Below, piece after piece: positions 1-12,225 of a DNA stretch of 64,000 nucleotides. The translations under genes and the position numbers were made by a program. The stretch covers positions 909,001 to 973,000 of the forward strand of contig NW_024067666.1 of assembly GCF_009389715.1 (NCBI RefSeq), given 5' to 3'. Source of the stretch: Phoenix dactylifera (lineage: Eukaryota; Streptophyta; Magnoliopsida; Arecales; Arecaceae). Within the stretch, counting starts at the first letter, position 1; each line of letters begins with the position of its first letter. The notes beneath the pieces are model-generated. The model did no database searches. It was not told the DNA's origin and saw nothing but the letters and a program-made list of their open reading frames with translations.

Positions 1-3000
1 GGTGCCAATATGTTGAGGACCTGCCACCTGAAGATTAGGCTTGCAACACTGAAACTGTGGCAACTTATCAACAGCCAGGTTTATTTTTGTCGTTCCCTGT
101 CCATTAATAGACAATGGAATTTAAGTTTGTCATCCAAACTTGGGGAAGAATTACATGTAATCATTGACGGAGCGTGACACAACCTAGGGCCAGGATTGCA
201 AAAACTGCAAGTTATGAAAACTAAGATGAAAGTCTAATGAAAGAAGGTGAAGTAGTTGTAGTAAAAGCACAAGACCCATGAGTTTCTACTTGTGGCTGAT
301 GTACACTGAGGGTCAATTTTAGGCTCTTGATTGTTTTAAACTTTAAATATAAAATATATTTGGTTTCCGACAAGAGACCCATTATCTATGTCACACGCAG
401 ATGTGAAATGCTAAAAGGGTAAAAATTTGAGAAATGTGAAGGGCAAAATAATCAAACAAAGTCTTGGGAAGCCTAAATCTGAATTTTAATTTAAAAAAGA
501 AGGATGAGTAATATAAATGAAATGGTGTGAACAGTATGGATGGCCAATAAATAGCAAACTAACTATTGCTGTATCAAGAATCCATTAGCAGAAAAATGGA
601 CAAGACAAGAAATTCTACAGAATCAAAATTTGGTGAAGGAAATAGGGAATTGGAGATATGCTTCGAGAGATTTGTGTAAATGGTGCATGATTTTAGTTTA
701 ACAAGCTCAATAAAGAAAATACATGCATGTTATGATTTAGTAGTGCAAATGCCAAGGGCCTTATGCAGTAAACATGGAAAGATGAGATGTGTTCATCCAA
801 ATAGCACTAGGACAAAAATATGAAACTCAATTTAAGGTTATATGGATGTGCATGTTTCAAAATTAAAGAGGGACAAATTTATTAAATGATCATAAAAGAA
901 AAAAATCCCATGAATAAATTGATGGAAGTTGTGAGAAAGGACTTGAACATGCTTGAATCAACTTATATAACCATTAAAAGAAACAAATGGCAAAGGATTG
1001 ACACACTATCCCAAACAAAAGAGCTAAGGCTTATTGTGGGTACGGAATGCCAATTTATAATGTATAAAATGGTTGCTGGTTGTGCAACAAAAGTCACCTC
1101 AGCAAGTATAGCATCTTAAATTGGTGCGGAATTGTACAAAGAGTAGAGAGAGAGAGATCATTAGTGAACCTGTGTCTTGAAGATCCAAAGAAGGATTTTA
1201 AATAAACACATTAGGAGGATGTACAGATTAGGAATCAAAGCAAGGTGGTGCCCATATACCATATTGCAGAAGGGTATTTTGTTTAAATGCAACAAAAAAC
1301 ACATTCACCTTATTTCATGACACACAATCCTTCTTTTTTTTCTCTCCATAACTGCATCAGTTTCCTAAAGCTGATATGTTGCATCATTTTAGTTCAAACA
1401 GAGAAGGCTGTAGTTAGATATATCTAATTGTCCGATTTGAGAAAATAAGGCTACAAGCAGATATCTAGCTTAAATAAGGACACTTATACATGCTACATGA
1501 ATCTTCCATTTCTTGGAATGTTTCTAATTCCACTAGGACAGATAATAATGAAGTAATTACTTCAATATGAAGATAAATTATCCAGCAAATACTTAAGAAT
1601 TTTTGGATAAGTTCATAAAAAAGTAAAAAGAATTGTTATCATATCATTGCATTAGAGCATTTAAAAGTTAGCGATAACATTATACAGGAGGACCTTACTG
1701 AGCTGTAGTCAGAGTTCTTTATAACACAAACAAAATCTTCAGGAAGGGCATTGGGAGGCACTAATTCCTGCATTAGAAAAGATACAATGTAAATTCACTT
1801 GGTGATGCCATGTTGACTATTTCAACAATACATTTGCACCTTAAGCATCACATCAGGTATGGCTTTGGAGAAAACGTCATAATCAGCACATGAAATATAC
1901 CACAAAAGTCCGATAGGGGGTTGCATTTGATAGAACAACTGATGAATGCACCTCGGTACCATCTACCAGTGCTACCTGGGTAATTGCATCAGGTGCACTA
2001 AGGTTACAATGGTTTAATCAAATTAGGATCCAATAAGATAGGACTCACCCCCGTTACTGCTCCACTGTTCTCATTGATTATTATTTGAGCAACCTAATCA
2101 ACAACACTGGAATATTTAATATAATAAGAAATTGAAAAAGCTGCACCGATAGAACATTAACAGAACAAGAACAGCTTTTTAATACACATATTACAAAAGA
2201 AAGCCATGATGAACAACTATGCCATTTTATGTTTCACTGATGAGACTAAACATCAGATAATTACATAATGGATCTAAAGATGACCATATATCATGCAGTA
2301 AGTTAAATGGCAATAAGAGCACAAAATTTTGAAGGGAAGGATATTAACAACATAAAACTTCTAGGTTACTTCTACAGGAAGCATAACAGAAAGGATATCA
2401 ATGGTCAATGGAAGTATACCTCTGCATCTGTTACAATATGAGCCCCAGCTTCACGCGCTGCATTACTTATAGCCAGCGACACTGAGCCCATTCCACCTTC
2501 AACATACCTACAGCATGCCCATTTTTCAAAACATATTTCCTTTACCCTTGATATAGTATAACTTTTGTTGGTTAAGTGTGTGTGCTTTTCCTTTTACTGC
2601 CCATGCATTATGTGAAAGATCACTTCCACAATACACTATATGACAAAAGAAAATAAAGCATCATCGTAACGCCCGACAGATTATGTGATACCATAAACTT
2701 GTTCCTTGATAACGTATGAGGCACAAGGCCAACAACTGTTAGCTCAGTTGATTGGCACCTGTCTCCTAAGGGCTTGCCCTTGGAGGAGGTCAAATCCTGG
2801 GTATTCCTCCAAAAACATATGAGTCACAAGGATCAACCAGTTGATCTCCACGAGCTGTTGATAGGTAAACTGATTATCTTTACCAAGTTTCACGTGTAGC
2901 ATATCACATGTGGGAATTTTGATCTGACCCAAGAAGCCAACCGGTTGCAACAAAATTTAGTTGGGTTTGGATCAAGAAAAATTCACATTGGATCAGATCC

Positions 3001-3290
3001 AGATAAGGATTTTCAACACAAAATCATATCGGCTAGACTCAGGTCAAAGACCATTTTGGGCCATTAAGGTATCAGTTTAATGGTTGTCAAATTCCATGCT
3101 TGCTCATTTATGCTTATCAGCTTTAGCAGTTGATTTTCAGGCCAGTCAAACAGCCCAGATTCTGATGAGAAGAATTTGATATTGATGATACATAACTCCA
3201 ATGGCCACAATAAATTTTAACGATATTATGTTTATTAAAACTTCTCTAGGTAATCCACAACAAGCCACTAACTTACATCTCTATCACAAA

Positions 3291-3354
<64 letters not shown>

Positions 3355-6300
3355 CCACATATGCATGTATGCATATGCACAGACACCTTAGAAAGCCATG
3401 TATTCCTAAGTCTTCAATATTCTAGGAACTATGATATCCAAAATGCAAACTATTTAAGAATTCAAGTAATTACTATATTATTTGGATTCTAAATATAGTA
3501 CTATTTCAATTTGTTAATGATCTAACATAATATCTGGGTTCTTACATGTCAGTCATATTTAGAAATTTAAGACTGATGCTTGACTTTCCATACAGAGACA
3601 TATATACATATATGTATATGAATGTATATATTCTAATACTGAACGAAGCTGATGTCGGTGGGATTAAGTTGTTGGTCAAGATTTATAGTTTATGGATCAG
3701 TTCTGATGGTTTGTGGGACAGGTCAATCAGGTGAGGTTGTGTAAAAGAGTTTAACCTACTAGCAGGTCAGATTCAGGTCTGAGTCAAGCCTATAGCTGTT
3801 AGAATGAGATGCTGACCACTACCACCCCTATATTATGTCAGTTTATTAATTGTCTAAAGCTAACAAACTGATATAGAAAGAAGCTGACGTGGGTGGGTTA
3901 AGTTGTAGGTCAAGATTAATAGTTTGTGGAACAAGTCAATTAGGTGAGTTGTGTAAAAGCGTTTAACCTACTAGTCGGTCAGGTTCAGTTCCCAGCCAAG
4001 CCTATAGTTGTTAGGATGAGATGCTGACCACTACCACCACTATAGTATGTCAGGTAGTTAATTGTCTAAAGCTAACAAACTGATTGTTTGTTGCTGCGGC
4101 TGTTTTTTTTTTTTTGTTGTTGTTGTTGCTGCTGCTGCTGCTGCTGTTGTTTTGTGTTTGTACAATCTATCAAACTATACCATCTGACTCATAATTACTA
4201 AATTCAAGCTTATCATGAAACAACATGGAATCAAGCAGAACAAGTGGATTCTATAAACTGCCTAAATTTAACTCGATGCACTAATAAATGAATAAAGACA
4301 TCAATTCTTTCAACTTCTCAACTTAACACAAATCACACGGTACAAGTGTCCATCCCAATCTGGCAGACTTGTCCGGTCAATTTCAGAACTAGCAACTGAT
4401 AAAAGAAGTTTAGTGTCCATAAAATAAAGTTGGCCGAAGTTTGCTTGCCAACGTCACAAAGTACCATTAGGAGAAAACACTTGTTGAAATGTAACTACCT
4501 ATAATAAGTCCTACAAGAAAAATCACCAAAAACTGTAAAGGTCTGTATCATCCCCCTAAGCTCTTCTAAGATTTAAGATATCTTCTCTGATCATTGGCAT
4601 TGTTGGGCCTCCTCATATTTGGCATATTATTCGTTGGTTACTTTTGCTTTCAGACTTGCATTGATACATGACAAAATCAGATCAGAACCCATGTCTCCAT
4701 TACTTTAAGATCAATTTCTTGTGCTCGGCCACTTTCACTTCATGCACATAACCCTTTTCCATTTTGATTCATCCTGAAATCATTTTGAGAATCTAGCTTT
4801 GAGAACCATTCGCTATTTCTGCCATGCGAAGTCTTCATTGATATTTGACCTCCACTTCATATTATTAGCACTAATAGTCAATGGTTTCCAAAAATCATTC
4901 TAAGTAACCACTATATACTACATGTCATCTTGTTCCTATTAATCTACTTTGCCCGACTCATTAGCCTCCAACTTAACCATTTTGTCATTATTGGTGCTTA
5001 TCTTTGCATCTTCTGTTAGTTGTTAGCATTGTCCATTTGGACACCCTTCCTAGGCCAAACCCCACTTCCTTCACCTTCTAAGTGCCTGCCAGTCTCTCCA
5101 GCTACAGCTCCTTCATCATAAATCATGCACCGAACGACTCTTTCCAACAGCTTTCTTAGCTTGCCCATGGACCCACCTTGTCACCAGCACTTCATATTTA
5201 TCTATGGTTACTTCACGTGCTCATGACCGGTCTTCAATAGTCAGTTCAGCTCACCAATTGCATCATACAACTTAGATACTGCATCATCAGCATAATAACA
5301 CCTGTACTGCAGTGTAAGTCTAAATTCGAGATGCCCCTCATGATTGATTTATCCTATACGTTAAAAACTCAAAGTATATGTAGGGCTGGAAATGGGCTTG
5401 GGCCGGCCAGAGGCCCATCGGACCGGGCCAACTTTGGGTGAAACTATGGGCTAAGCCCGAATGAGTTCAACTTGAATTTGGGCTTAAATGTAAAGCCCAT
5501 TTGTTTTTGTGTGCCAGGCTCGGTATGTCATTGGCCCGGCCCAGGCCCAGCCCAAGCTCAAGCCCGAGCCCAAACAAGGCCCAAAACATAGTCCGAATTC
5601 AAGCCTGAATCCATTTGTTTTTATATGCTATTATTTGGAGAGAATTATAAGGAAGTAAAGGACAAATTAGAATGTGTTTAGCCAAGAATGATGTATCATG
5701 TGTTTGATAGGAGACAACCCACTTTTTGGCTAGCCTATTTAGTTGTGAAGCAACAGTATAAAATATTAAACTTCAATTGGGTTCGAGCCAGACCTATTTT
5801 TGGCTGAAATGGATAATTCGGACTAGCCCAATAGAGTTCCGGTCAGGCTCAGGCCTTGATTATCCAAAAATTTTCGAGCTCAAGCCTGACCCAAACCCAA
5901 AAAAAAATAATTCGGACCAGGTTCGGGTAGGGGCATGGCCCGGCCCACTTCCACTCTTAAGTGTATGTCATAACTTAAAACCAAGATTCGCAAACTCGAT
6001 AATGCATGTTGTACCAGTACTATCTTGGTATAGCATCGATACACCTACTTGATACATCCCCCGTATTGCATGCCAGTCTAGTGCTAGTATGGTACAGTAT
6101 GCCCAGTACGTCACCGATACGAAATAGTATGGCTTACCATGCTTAAAACTTATGAAAGGAAAGTGGGCTACAAAATTCTACAACATGGTGTTTTATCAAT
6201 GTAATGCATGCAGCTGTGTGAGATCTGTTGTATGTAACTCATGTATATGTGGTGCTCCAACAACTCCGAATGTGTGAAACTTCTATCATTATATGTATTT

Positions 6301-9300
6301 GGGTTGATAAATAGTAGATGAATTAGCACAATGACTTCTATCCTCATGTCACCTCACATCTTACATAACAAATGTTAATATATAATACAAAAGCATAGGT
6401 GAATTGGAGGAAATTGTATTTTTTCCATTTTAAGATATAGTAGAAAATCTGAATATTATTCTATATGCGCCAGTTGAGGCTCATGTTCAAAAATGCATAA
6501 AGTGGACAGCAAAACTGTGACAGCAAGTTAGATGCATACGACCAAACACCACGTTCACCATCAGTGTTGCCCATCACATGATGTAGTAAAACGTATCCTG
6601 AGCCTGGTGTGTGGACACTTGCCTGCACAAGTGGTTCATAAGACAAATATTAGTCTCTATGAAGAATATTTATAGTAGAACAATGACACAGCAAAAAATA
6701 GCATTTAGAATACTACCAAATTCAGACTGCAAAGATGTTTTTCCATACTTCATACTCAAATAACAAATAATAAACTAAATCTATTTATGTTAAAAAACAG
6801 AAGAGCAAATATAATTGGATCCGTAATACTGTCCAAGCCAATGCCTCTAATTTGGACAAAAATGACTAATTTAATGTAACTTTGCCGACCAGAAGCCTAA
6901 ACCTGTGACTATGACAGAAAATGCAATATCCTAAACGGAAATCTATAATCATGGCTCATCTCCAACTTGTCCATACATGTCAAATCTGATAAGATTAGAC
7001 ATGAATACCAAGTTTCCTGCCCATACCGAATTCAGCTGTGGACATATTTTGTACTAAAATTAGGATGTGCAACCCTATCAATTGCTTTAGCCAAATCATA
7101 ACCCAGGGATTAGGGTCAAAAACAATTCCATACAAATCAGTAAAAGTCCTTAATGGGAATCATCACTGAATCAATCTAAAACTTACCAAACAATCCCAAC
7201 TAACGACATTATAATTTTGCCTCTCAGAAATCTTTACAAACAGTGAAACCTTACTCACATGACCTAGCTTAATTCTTTGGCCCTCTAGTCTCTACCATTG
7301 ACAACATTACTCTAAAGGCCACTTGTGTCATCAATCATCCTCCATTAACCTTTAGGGGGGAAAAAATCCTGAGTCACAACTTTCAGCCCTTCAGTGTGTA
7401 GTACTTCTGAGGCTAAGTATTTATAGTAATGTGTTCAGAACACAACTTAAAATTCCATTTGGATCACTTAATCAGCTAAGTTCCACTTTCTACTAAATCT
7501 GTTAGCAGTGGCCACTGATGGTACCTGCCAAATTCCTTGATCATGACTTATAACCTATGTCAGTCCAAGGCTGGTTTTCTAAACGTACAAACCTGCAAAA
7601 TATATGCCTTGAGTAAATTAAGTCAACAACTGAATTGTATCTCAACAGAATAACTCAAGATGGGAATTGAGAACAAATCGAATCCAGAATACAGAGAAAA
7701 TTGCATTCAACAAATTTATATTGTTTAAAATGTCTGAAACTAGAAGTTTGGAGGAAAGGATATCTCTCTAACAAATGGCAATGAGAACACAATATTATTG
7801 TCATGTTGTACTCTAACAAAGTGTTAAATTAAATTAAAAAAACTTTTAAATGCAAAAGAAATGGCTCAGAGAATAGTTACCATAGACCCTATCACAGCAT
7901 CTGTAGCCAGTGTTGCCTTTACCACCTCTGTCTGTGTGAAATAATCAACCAAAAAATATATTAATTAAATAATCAGATTAATTACTGGTAACTTTCTCTA
8001 TGAATCTATTAGTAGGAGCGAGCCTGCAATTTTTCAAACAATAAACAGGGAGTTTATAGATCATCTGGACAGGGCACTTAAAAGGGTAAATCTGAACAAT
8101 GAGAATTTTTGGATCATGAACGAAAATGAAGAAAGATGATGACCTCAAACCAGTTATTCAGAACCTTTGATGCTGGTGAAAGTAAAAGATCCATAAAATC
8201 CCTGTCAAAAGCATTATAATAGCATTAAAACATAAATAACACATTATTACAAGTAGAAAAAAAAAGGGTGAATCTGCAGTACTGTATAAAACATATTCAA
8301 CAGATATTCATATTAGCATTCAAAAGTTCTGACCTACCTGGGTCCACATGATCCTATAGACATGCAAATGCATGCAAGTCCCCAAAAGGATGATAAAAAA
8401 GACAAACACTTACAGCATGTCCTTTTGTCCCAAGTTAACAACTTGATGGAGACAACGACTCCAAAATGCAGACTTATGTAACTTATCCTTCAACCGACCA
8501 AGTAGGGATGGAACATCATGCCTAATTTCTGGTGATGGTGAATCTAAAAGAAAATCCATAAATTTACAGAATTTCTGTAGCTGTTTTTCATATCTGCAGT
8601 AAAACCATAATTAGTGGAGATTATTCTGAAATCAAATTCATGGAGTTTATTCATACTATCAAACTCCAAATCTGAGAAATAGAGTTTTATCTTAATTCTA
8701 GTTAAACAAAAAAATATTCAATGCATACCACTTACTATTGTCCAAAAATTATGAACTAAAACATGAACCAGGAAATATGAGATCTCTAACTTTTGAAGAG
8801 AGTATGATTAGAACAAGTAACATACTAATAGAAGATTTAAAAGTATAGAAGAAAATTAAAAGATTATTGCTAAAGCCATCATTCTGATTTGTCTGTGTCT
8901 AAGCATATTTATGCACAATTGCTCATCCAACAGATGTTGAGAATGGAAATGGAATATATAGATGACAGTTCCAACATATTGCAAAACCAGGCACTTAGCT
9001 GTTTTAGCATCACCTTAAAAGTAAAAGATAAGGCAGGTAACAGGTTTATATGATGATTCATATGTTTAGCACTTAGTAGGCTTAGCATTAATATCAGTAT
9101 AAAATTTCCTAATTGAATCTGCTCTAGGACACTTCAGATTCACAAAATTTAAAACAAAAATGATACATAGCAAGATATAACTTATGAATGAAGCTATTAA
9201 TTGATTTATAATGTAGCCTTTTATGATGAATAAGTTAAGGTGTGCAAAAGTGCAAACAGTTATTACTATATTCTAACTTACATAAGGCATTAGCCATGGA

Positions 9301-11206
9301 GATCTAGATGATTCGATCCACAAAAGCAAACCAACTGTAGGATCTATGTAGATGAACATGGTCTAACCCAAAAAATACAATGAAAAACATCGTTTGGATA
9401 CACAGTATATGTATCAAAAACAGACTAGGACCCTCTTATCTGCTCCTCTTTCCACCTAAGCTAATCCTTTGTGTACATCTTTGTCCACAAAACTTTACCC
9501 AGCCTCCCTTCCCTAGTCAATCCTCATCATGAGGAGGACGCCTTGAATTTTATCCTAAACTCTGGACTTGCCCTCATTCATCTTCGACATCTCATATTTG
9601 TTCCACCTTGAGGATATTCCATTAGTTGTCACACTACCTTTCCACCTCAAAAAGTCCCATGAAGTACTACAATTTCAAGGATTAGTACTCGATGCCTCGT
9701 TTTCGAAAATCAAAGATACCAGCCACTATGATCCCGGGTTCTAAATGCAGTGATAAGTTTATTAAAGTTAAAATAAGTAACACTTTTAAAATGTTATGGA
9801 CCATTGTCTTGCATTTAGAGAAGATACATAGATTAAAATTCTAAATAAACTACCTTTAACAATGAAAAAAATAAATTGGTCATTTTCTACTGCATGCAAA
9901 ACAGAACAGTCAAAAACAGAATATAAACATATACGAATGGTTTCCGAACGCTGCATCATATAAAGGGAAGTAGCGTGTGCATGTGTGCAATTTATAAAAG
10001 AAATATACAAGAAATGAACTGAGGGGACCTCTCACCTATACCAACATAGAATATTAAATGTCACATTGTGCAACTTAATTATGAGAAACTGGAATTGAAA
10101 AAAAATAAGCTATCTAATAAGCCTATGGAGAGAAGAGGCATAAGTTTTTTTTAAAATGTAACATGAATTCTCATCTCAGGTAACTTAACAAGATGGTTAT
10201 AGAACAAAATCTTAGTCTAAAATGTATTTTATAAAAGATAAAATATACTGAGTTCTTAACTGCATACAGCTCTCAAAGAAAACAAGCCAATCAACGAGGA
10301 CGCATAAAAAGAAATACAAATTAATGGTTTCGGCAGAACGTGTTGTTTAGAGAGAATGGAAAATTATTTCCGAAACAAATTTCTCAAAGTACAATGAAGT
10401 TAACGAGTTCATGGGACCAAAACAATGAATAGTAAACCATCCAACTTAATTTAACAAGATGAGGCATTGAGACCAAAACAGTCATGATGTTTATGTTTAA
10501 AATGAAGGTCCTCCTAATATCCAGTTTTTCCTGAACTAGTACACAAACTCCATCAATCTAAATGACTAGCAGATTGTGGTTGGTGTTTTGCTTAAGGAAT
10601 AGGACAGTGATTTTGATGTAATTGTATGCGTACATAACTAAAAAGACCTCTCATTCCATCAGATTCAAAGATGAGTCCATCAAGAGAAGTAGTGGAAGGA
10701 AGTAGCACCTCGGATAGGTCATGGCGTCCTTCTTCGAGAACTTGGCAATCTCCGAATGGTTCAAATCACCATCAGGACCCAGTAAGAGATAACGCCCATC
10801 AAGACAAGGAGTAAACGATGAGGGATTCCTTCGAAGAAGCTTCAGTCCGTGCCTCCCCAACTCGAGCTCTCTAAGCCAATTTAGAATGAGATCAAGAAAG
10901 TAGAAGGCTAAGGAGAAGGAGGAGTGATTACCGGATCACGGAAGGACGGAGGAGGCTCTGGAGGTAACTACAGCGGGAGAAGCGGAAGCCGGGGACGATC
11001 TCCTCGGTAACGGCGGCGCCGCCGACGAGGTGGCGCTTCTCGAGGACAGCGACGGAGAGGCCGGAGCGGGCCAGGTAGGCGGCCGCGGTTAGGCCGTTGT
11101 GGCCGCCGCCTACCACCACCGCGTCCCATCTCCTCTTGTTAAGGGAGGCGGCGGCGGAGGACGAGAACCCCCGACGGAATGCCACAGTTTGACTCGCCGG
11201 CCACAT
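1..11206 (-). CDS. PYROXD2: PYROXD2-like FAD-dependent oxidoreductase (3' end beyond window)
   Basis: Spliced gene, 3'-truncated by the window edge. Exons (high to low): 11206-10932, 10870-10709, 8593-8414, 8201-8144, 7931-7881, 6622-6540, 2507-2420, 2093-2049, 1975-1901, 1767-1699, 96-<1. All junctions are GT/AG and phases agree, giving 394 residues of a family usually near 570-580. Exon 1 encodes a serine/arginine-rich leader and then the Rossmann FAD motif [16 protein letters not shown] with the downstream acidic residue and GGAAVTEE. Later exons carry [42 protein letters not shown] and [14 protein letters not shown], all typical of the phytoene-desaturase-like PYROXD2 family. Vertebrate PYROXD2 is mitochondrial; the leader is compatible with an organelle signal, but plant substrate and location are not known to me. 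The start is the only upstream-most ATG in frame with the Rossmann fold. The largest intron (2508-6539) carries several repeats. Confidence 0.93.
2738..2958 (+). mobile_element. tRNA-derived SINE-like relic in PYROXD2 intron
   Basis: The stretch from about 2741 reads TTAGCTCAGTTGATTGG, a good match to a tRNA-type internal A box. At 2789 there is GGTCAAATCC, a B-box match, 47 bases downstream. It cannot fold as an intact tRNA because the arms are degenerate and no 3' acceptor strand pairs with the start. A tRNA-like head with unrelated sequence downstream is how plant SINEs look. The 3' limit is uncertain; I set it where similarity to anything recognisable ends. It is antisense to the host gene. 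Confidence 0.5.
3294..3349. repeat. (CT)n microsatellite
   Basis: Uninterrupted CT dinucleotide tract of 56 bases inside the large PYROXD2 intron, ending in GTGTG. Confidence 0.97.
3645..4084. repeat. Diverged tandem duplication, two copies of about 205-228 bp
   Basis: Copy 1 (3645-3872) and copy 2 (3880-4084) both start GAAGCTGA, share TTTAACCTACTAG, GAGATGCTGACCACTACCA and TGTCTAAAGCTAACAAACTG, and are collinear. Copy 2 lacks about 20 bases near its start. It lies in an intron, so no coding effect is expected. Confidence 0.9.
4115..4148. repeat. (TTG/TGC)n trinucleotide repeat
   Basis: A poly-T run is followed by TTG repeats that change into CTG/TGC repeats. It directly follows the tandem duplication in the same intron. 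Confidence 0.9.
5381..5959. mobile_element. hAT-like non-autonomous element (579 bp)
   Basis: The left end TAGGGCTGGAAATGGGC is an imperfect inverted copy of the right end, whose reverse complement is TAAGAGTGGAAGTGGGC. The element is flanked by AGTATATG (5373-5380) and AGTGTATG (5960-5967), an 8-bp target duplication with one mismatch, which is the hAT hallmark. The interior is rich in GGGCC and GCCCGG words that can pair across the element. No transposase frame is visible. It lies in the large PYROXD2 intron. Confidence 0.75.
5982..6141. mobile_element. MULE-like MITE, copy 1
   Basis: Short element rich in TACCAGTAC-type self-complementary words. It starts CAAGATTCGC and ends with a sequence whose reverse complement is CATGGTAAGC. 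The 8-mer CTTAAAAC is found directly on both sides (5974-5981 and 6142-6149), giving a target-site duplication. Related copies lie at 29082 and 43886. Confidence 0.65.
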
Positions 11207-11474
11207 TACGAGGATCTTTAATACATGAAACGAAAGGAACGGAGAAAAGAGAAGAGCCGGCGGCCGGTGGAGTCCGGAGAGTCGGGAGTTCTTGTCACCG
11301 GTGAGCTACAGCGATTTTGGAAGCTAGCGGCGCAGTGGGAAATTAGACAAGCAACAAACCCGAGAGCGAGCATACAAACGGCGCCTGATGAATGCCCATC
11401 GGTGAAATACGGTAATATTATATCTGTCATGTAAACTTATTTATATTAAAGATTATACGCCTCTTCTCACCACC

Positions 11475-11546
11475 GGTCCCATGGTCTAGTGGTTAGGACA
11501 TTGGACTCTGAATCCAGTAACCCGAGTTCAAATCTCGGTGGGACCT
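11475..11546 (+). tRNA. trnQ-CUG: tRNA-Gln (anticodon CUG)
   Basis: A 72-base cloverleaf. The acceptor GGTCCCA pairs with TGGGACC at the 3' end. The D arm holds the A box GTCTAGTGG. The anticodon stem-loop is TGGACTCTGAATCCA, with anticodon CTG reading the glutamine codon CAG. The T arm carries GAGTTCAAATCTC as B box. CCA is not encoded, as expected for a nuclear tRNA. It lies 268 bases upstream of the PYROXD2 start codon and diverges from it. Confidence 0.96.
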
Positions 11547-11550
11547 TTTT
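11547..11550 (+). terminator. RNA polymerase III T-run terminator of tRNA-Gln
   Basis: A run of T residues directly follows the discriminator base of the tRNA, the usual Pol III termination signal. A second run of four T follows at 11555. Confidence 0.75.
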
Positions 11551-12225
11551 CAACTTTTGCCCTTTTTCTGTTTCCGTGATACTTCACATTCATTTTTTTG
11601 ATGGATTTTGCATGGTTACTGAAAGGGAAGGCTCCTACACTAATCGATCTCTCTTGTATAAAGATAGATTTTTTTTCTTATATTTTTATAAATGTTCACT
11701 TTTTTCATCTCAATTTAATCGGAAACAGAGAAGCACCATTTTGAGATGGATGGAGGATGGTCACTGAGAGAGAAGAGAAGGCTCATGCATTCATCAGTCT
11801 TCTGTAAAAATAGAAGATAGGGGAAAACTTTTGATTAAACATCTCCATCACCAAATTGACATCACTCGTGAATGAAACAAATGAAGAATAAATTACACCA
11901 GAAAACATTGCAGCTCGTGCTTCACCTTGAAACAAACCAAACTGCGCATAATGAAACTACTTATATCTCTACACTTCGCTGCCATTGCTGATCATACAAC
12001 CTCAAAACTCTGAATTGCTGAACAAGAGTGCTCTCTTCCTCCACCAAATGTGTTGGAAGTGCAAGCATTGCCCCATAATCCAATGAATTGCTCCATGCCT
12101 ACTTCGAGGAAGTGCTCGGAGCAAGGACTATAGAACAAACACCCAATGGTGGCAGGCACTCGAACAACCAGCCAGCCAGCCAATCAAATATTAACCAACA
12201 CTTGATAAATCAGAAAACCTTCTAT

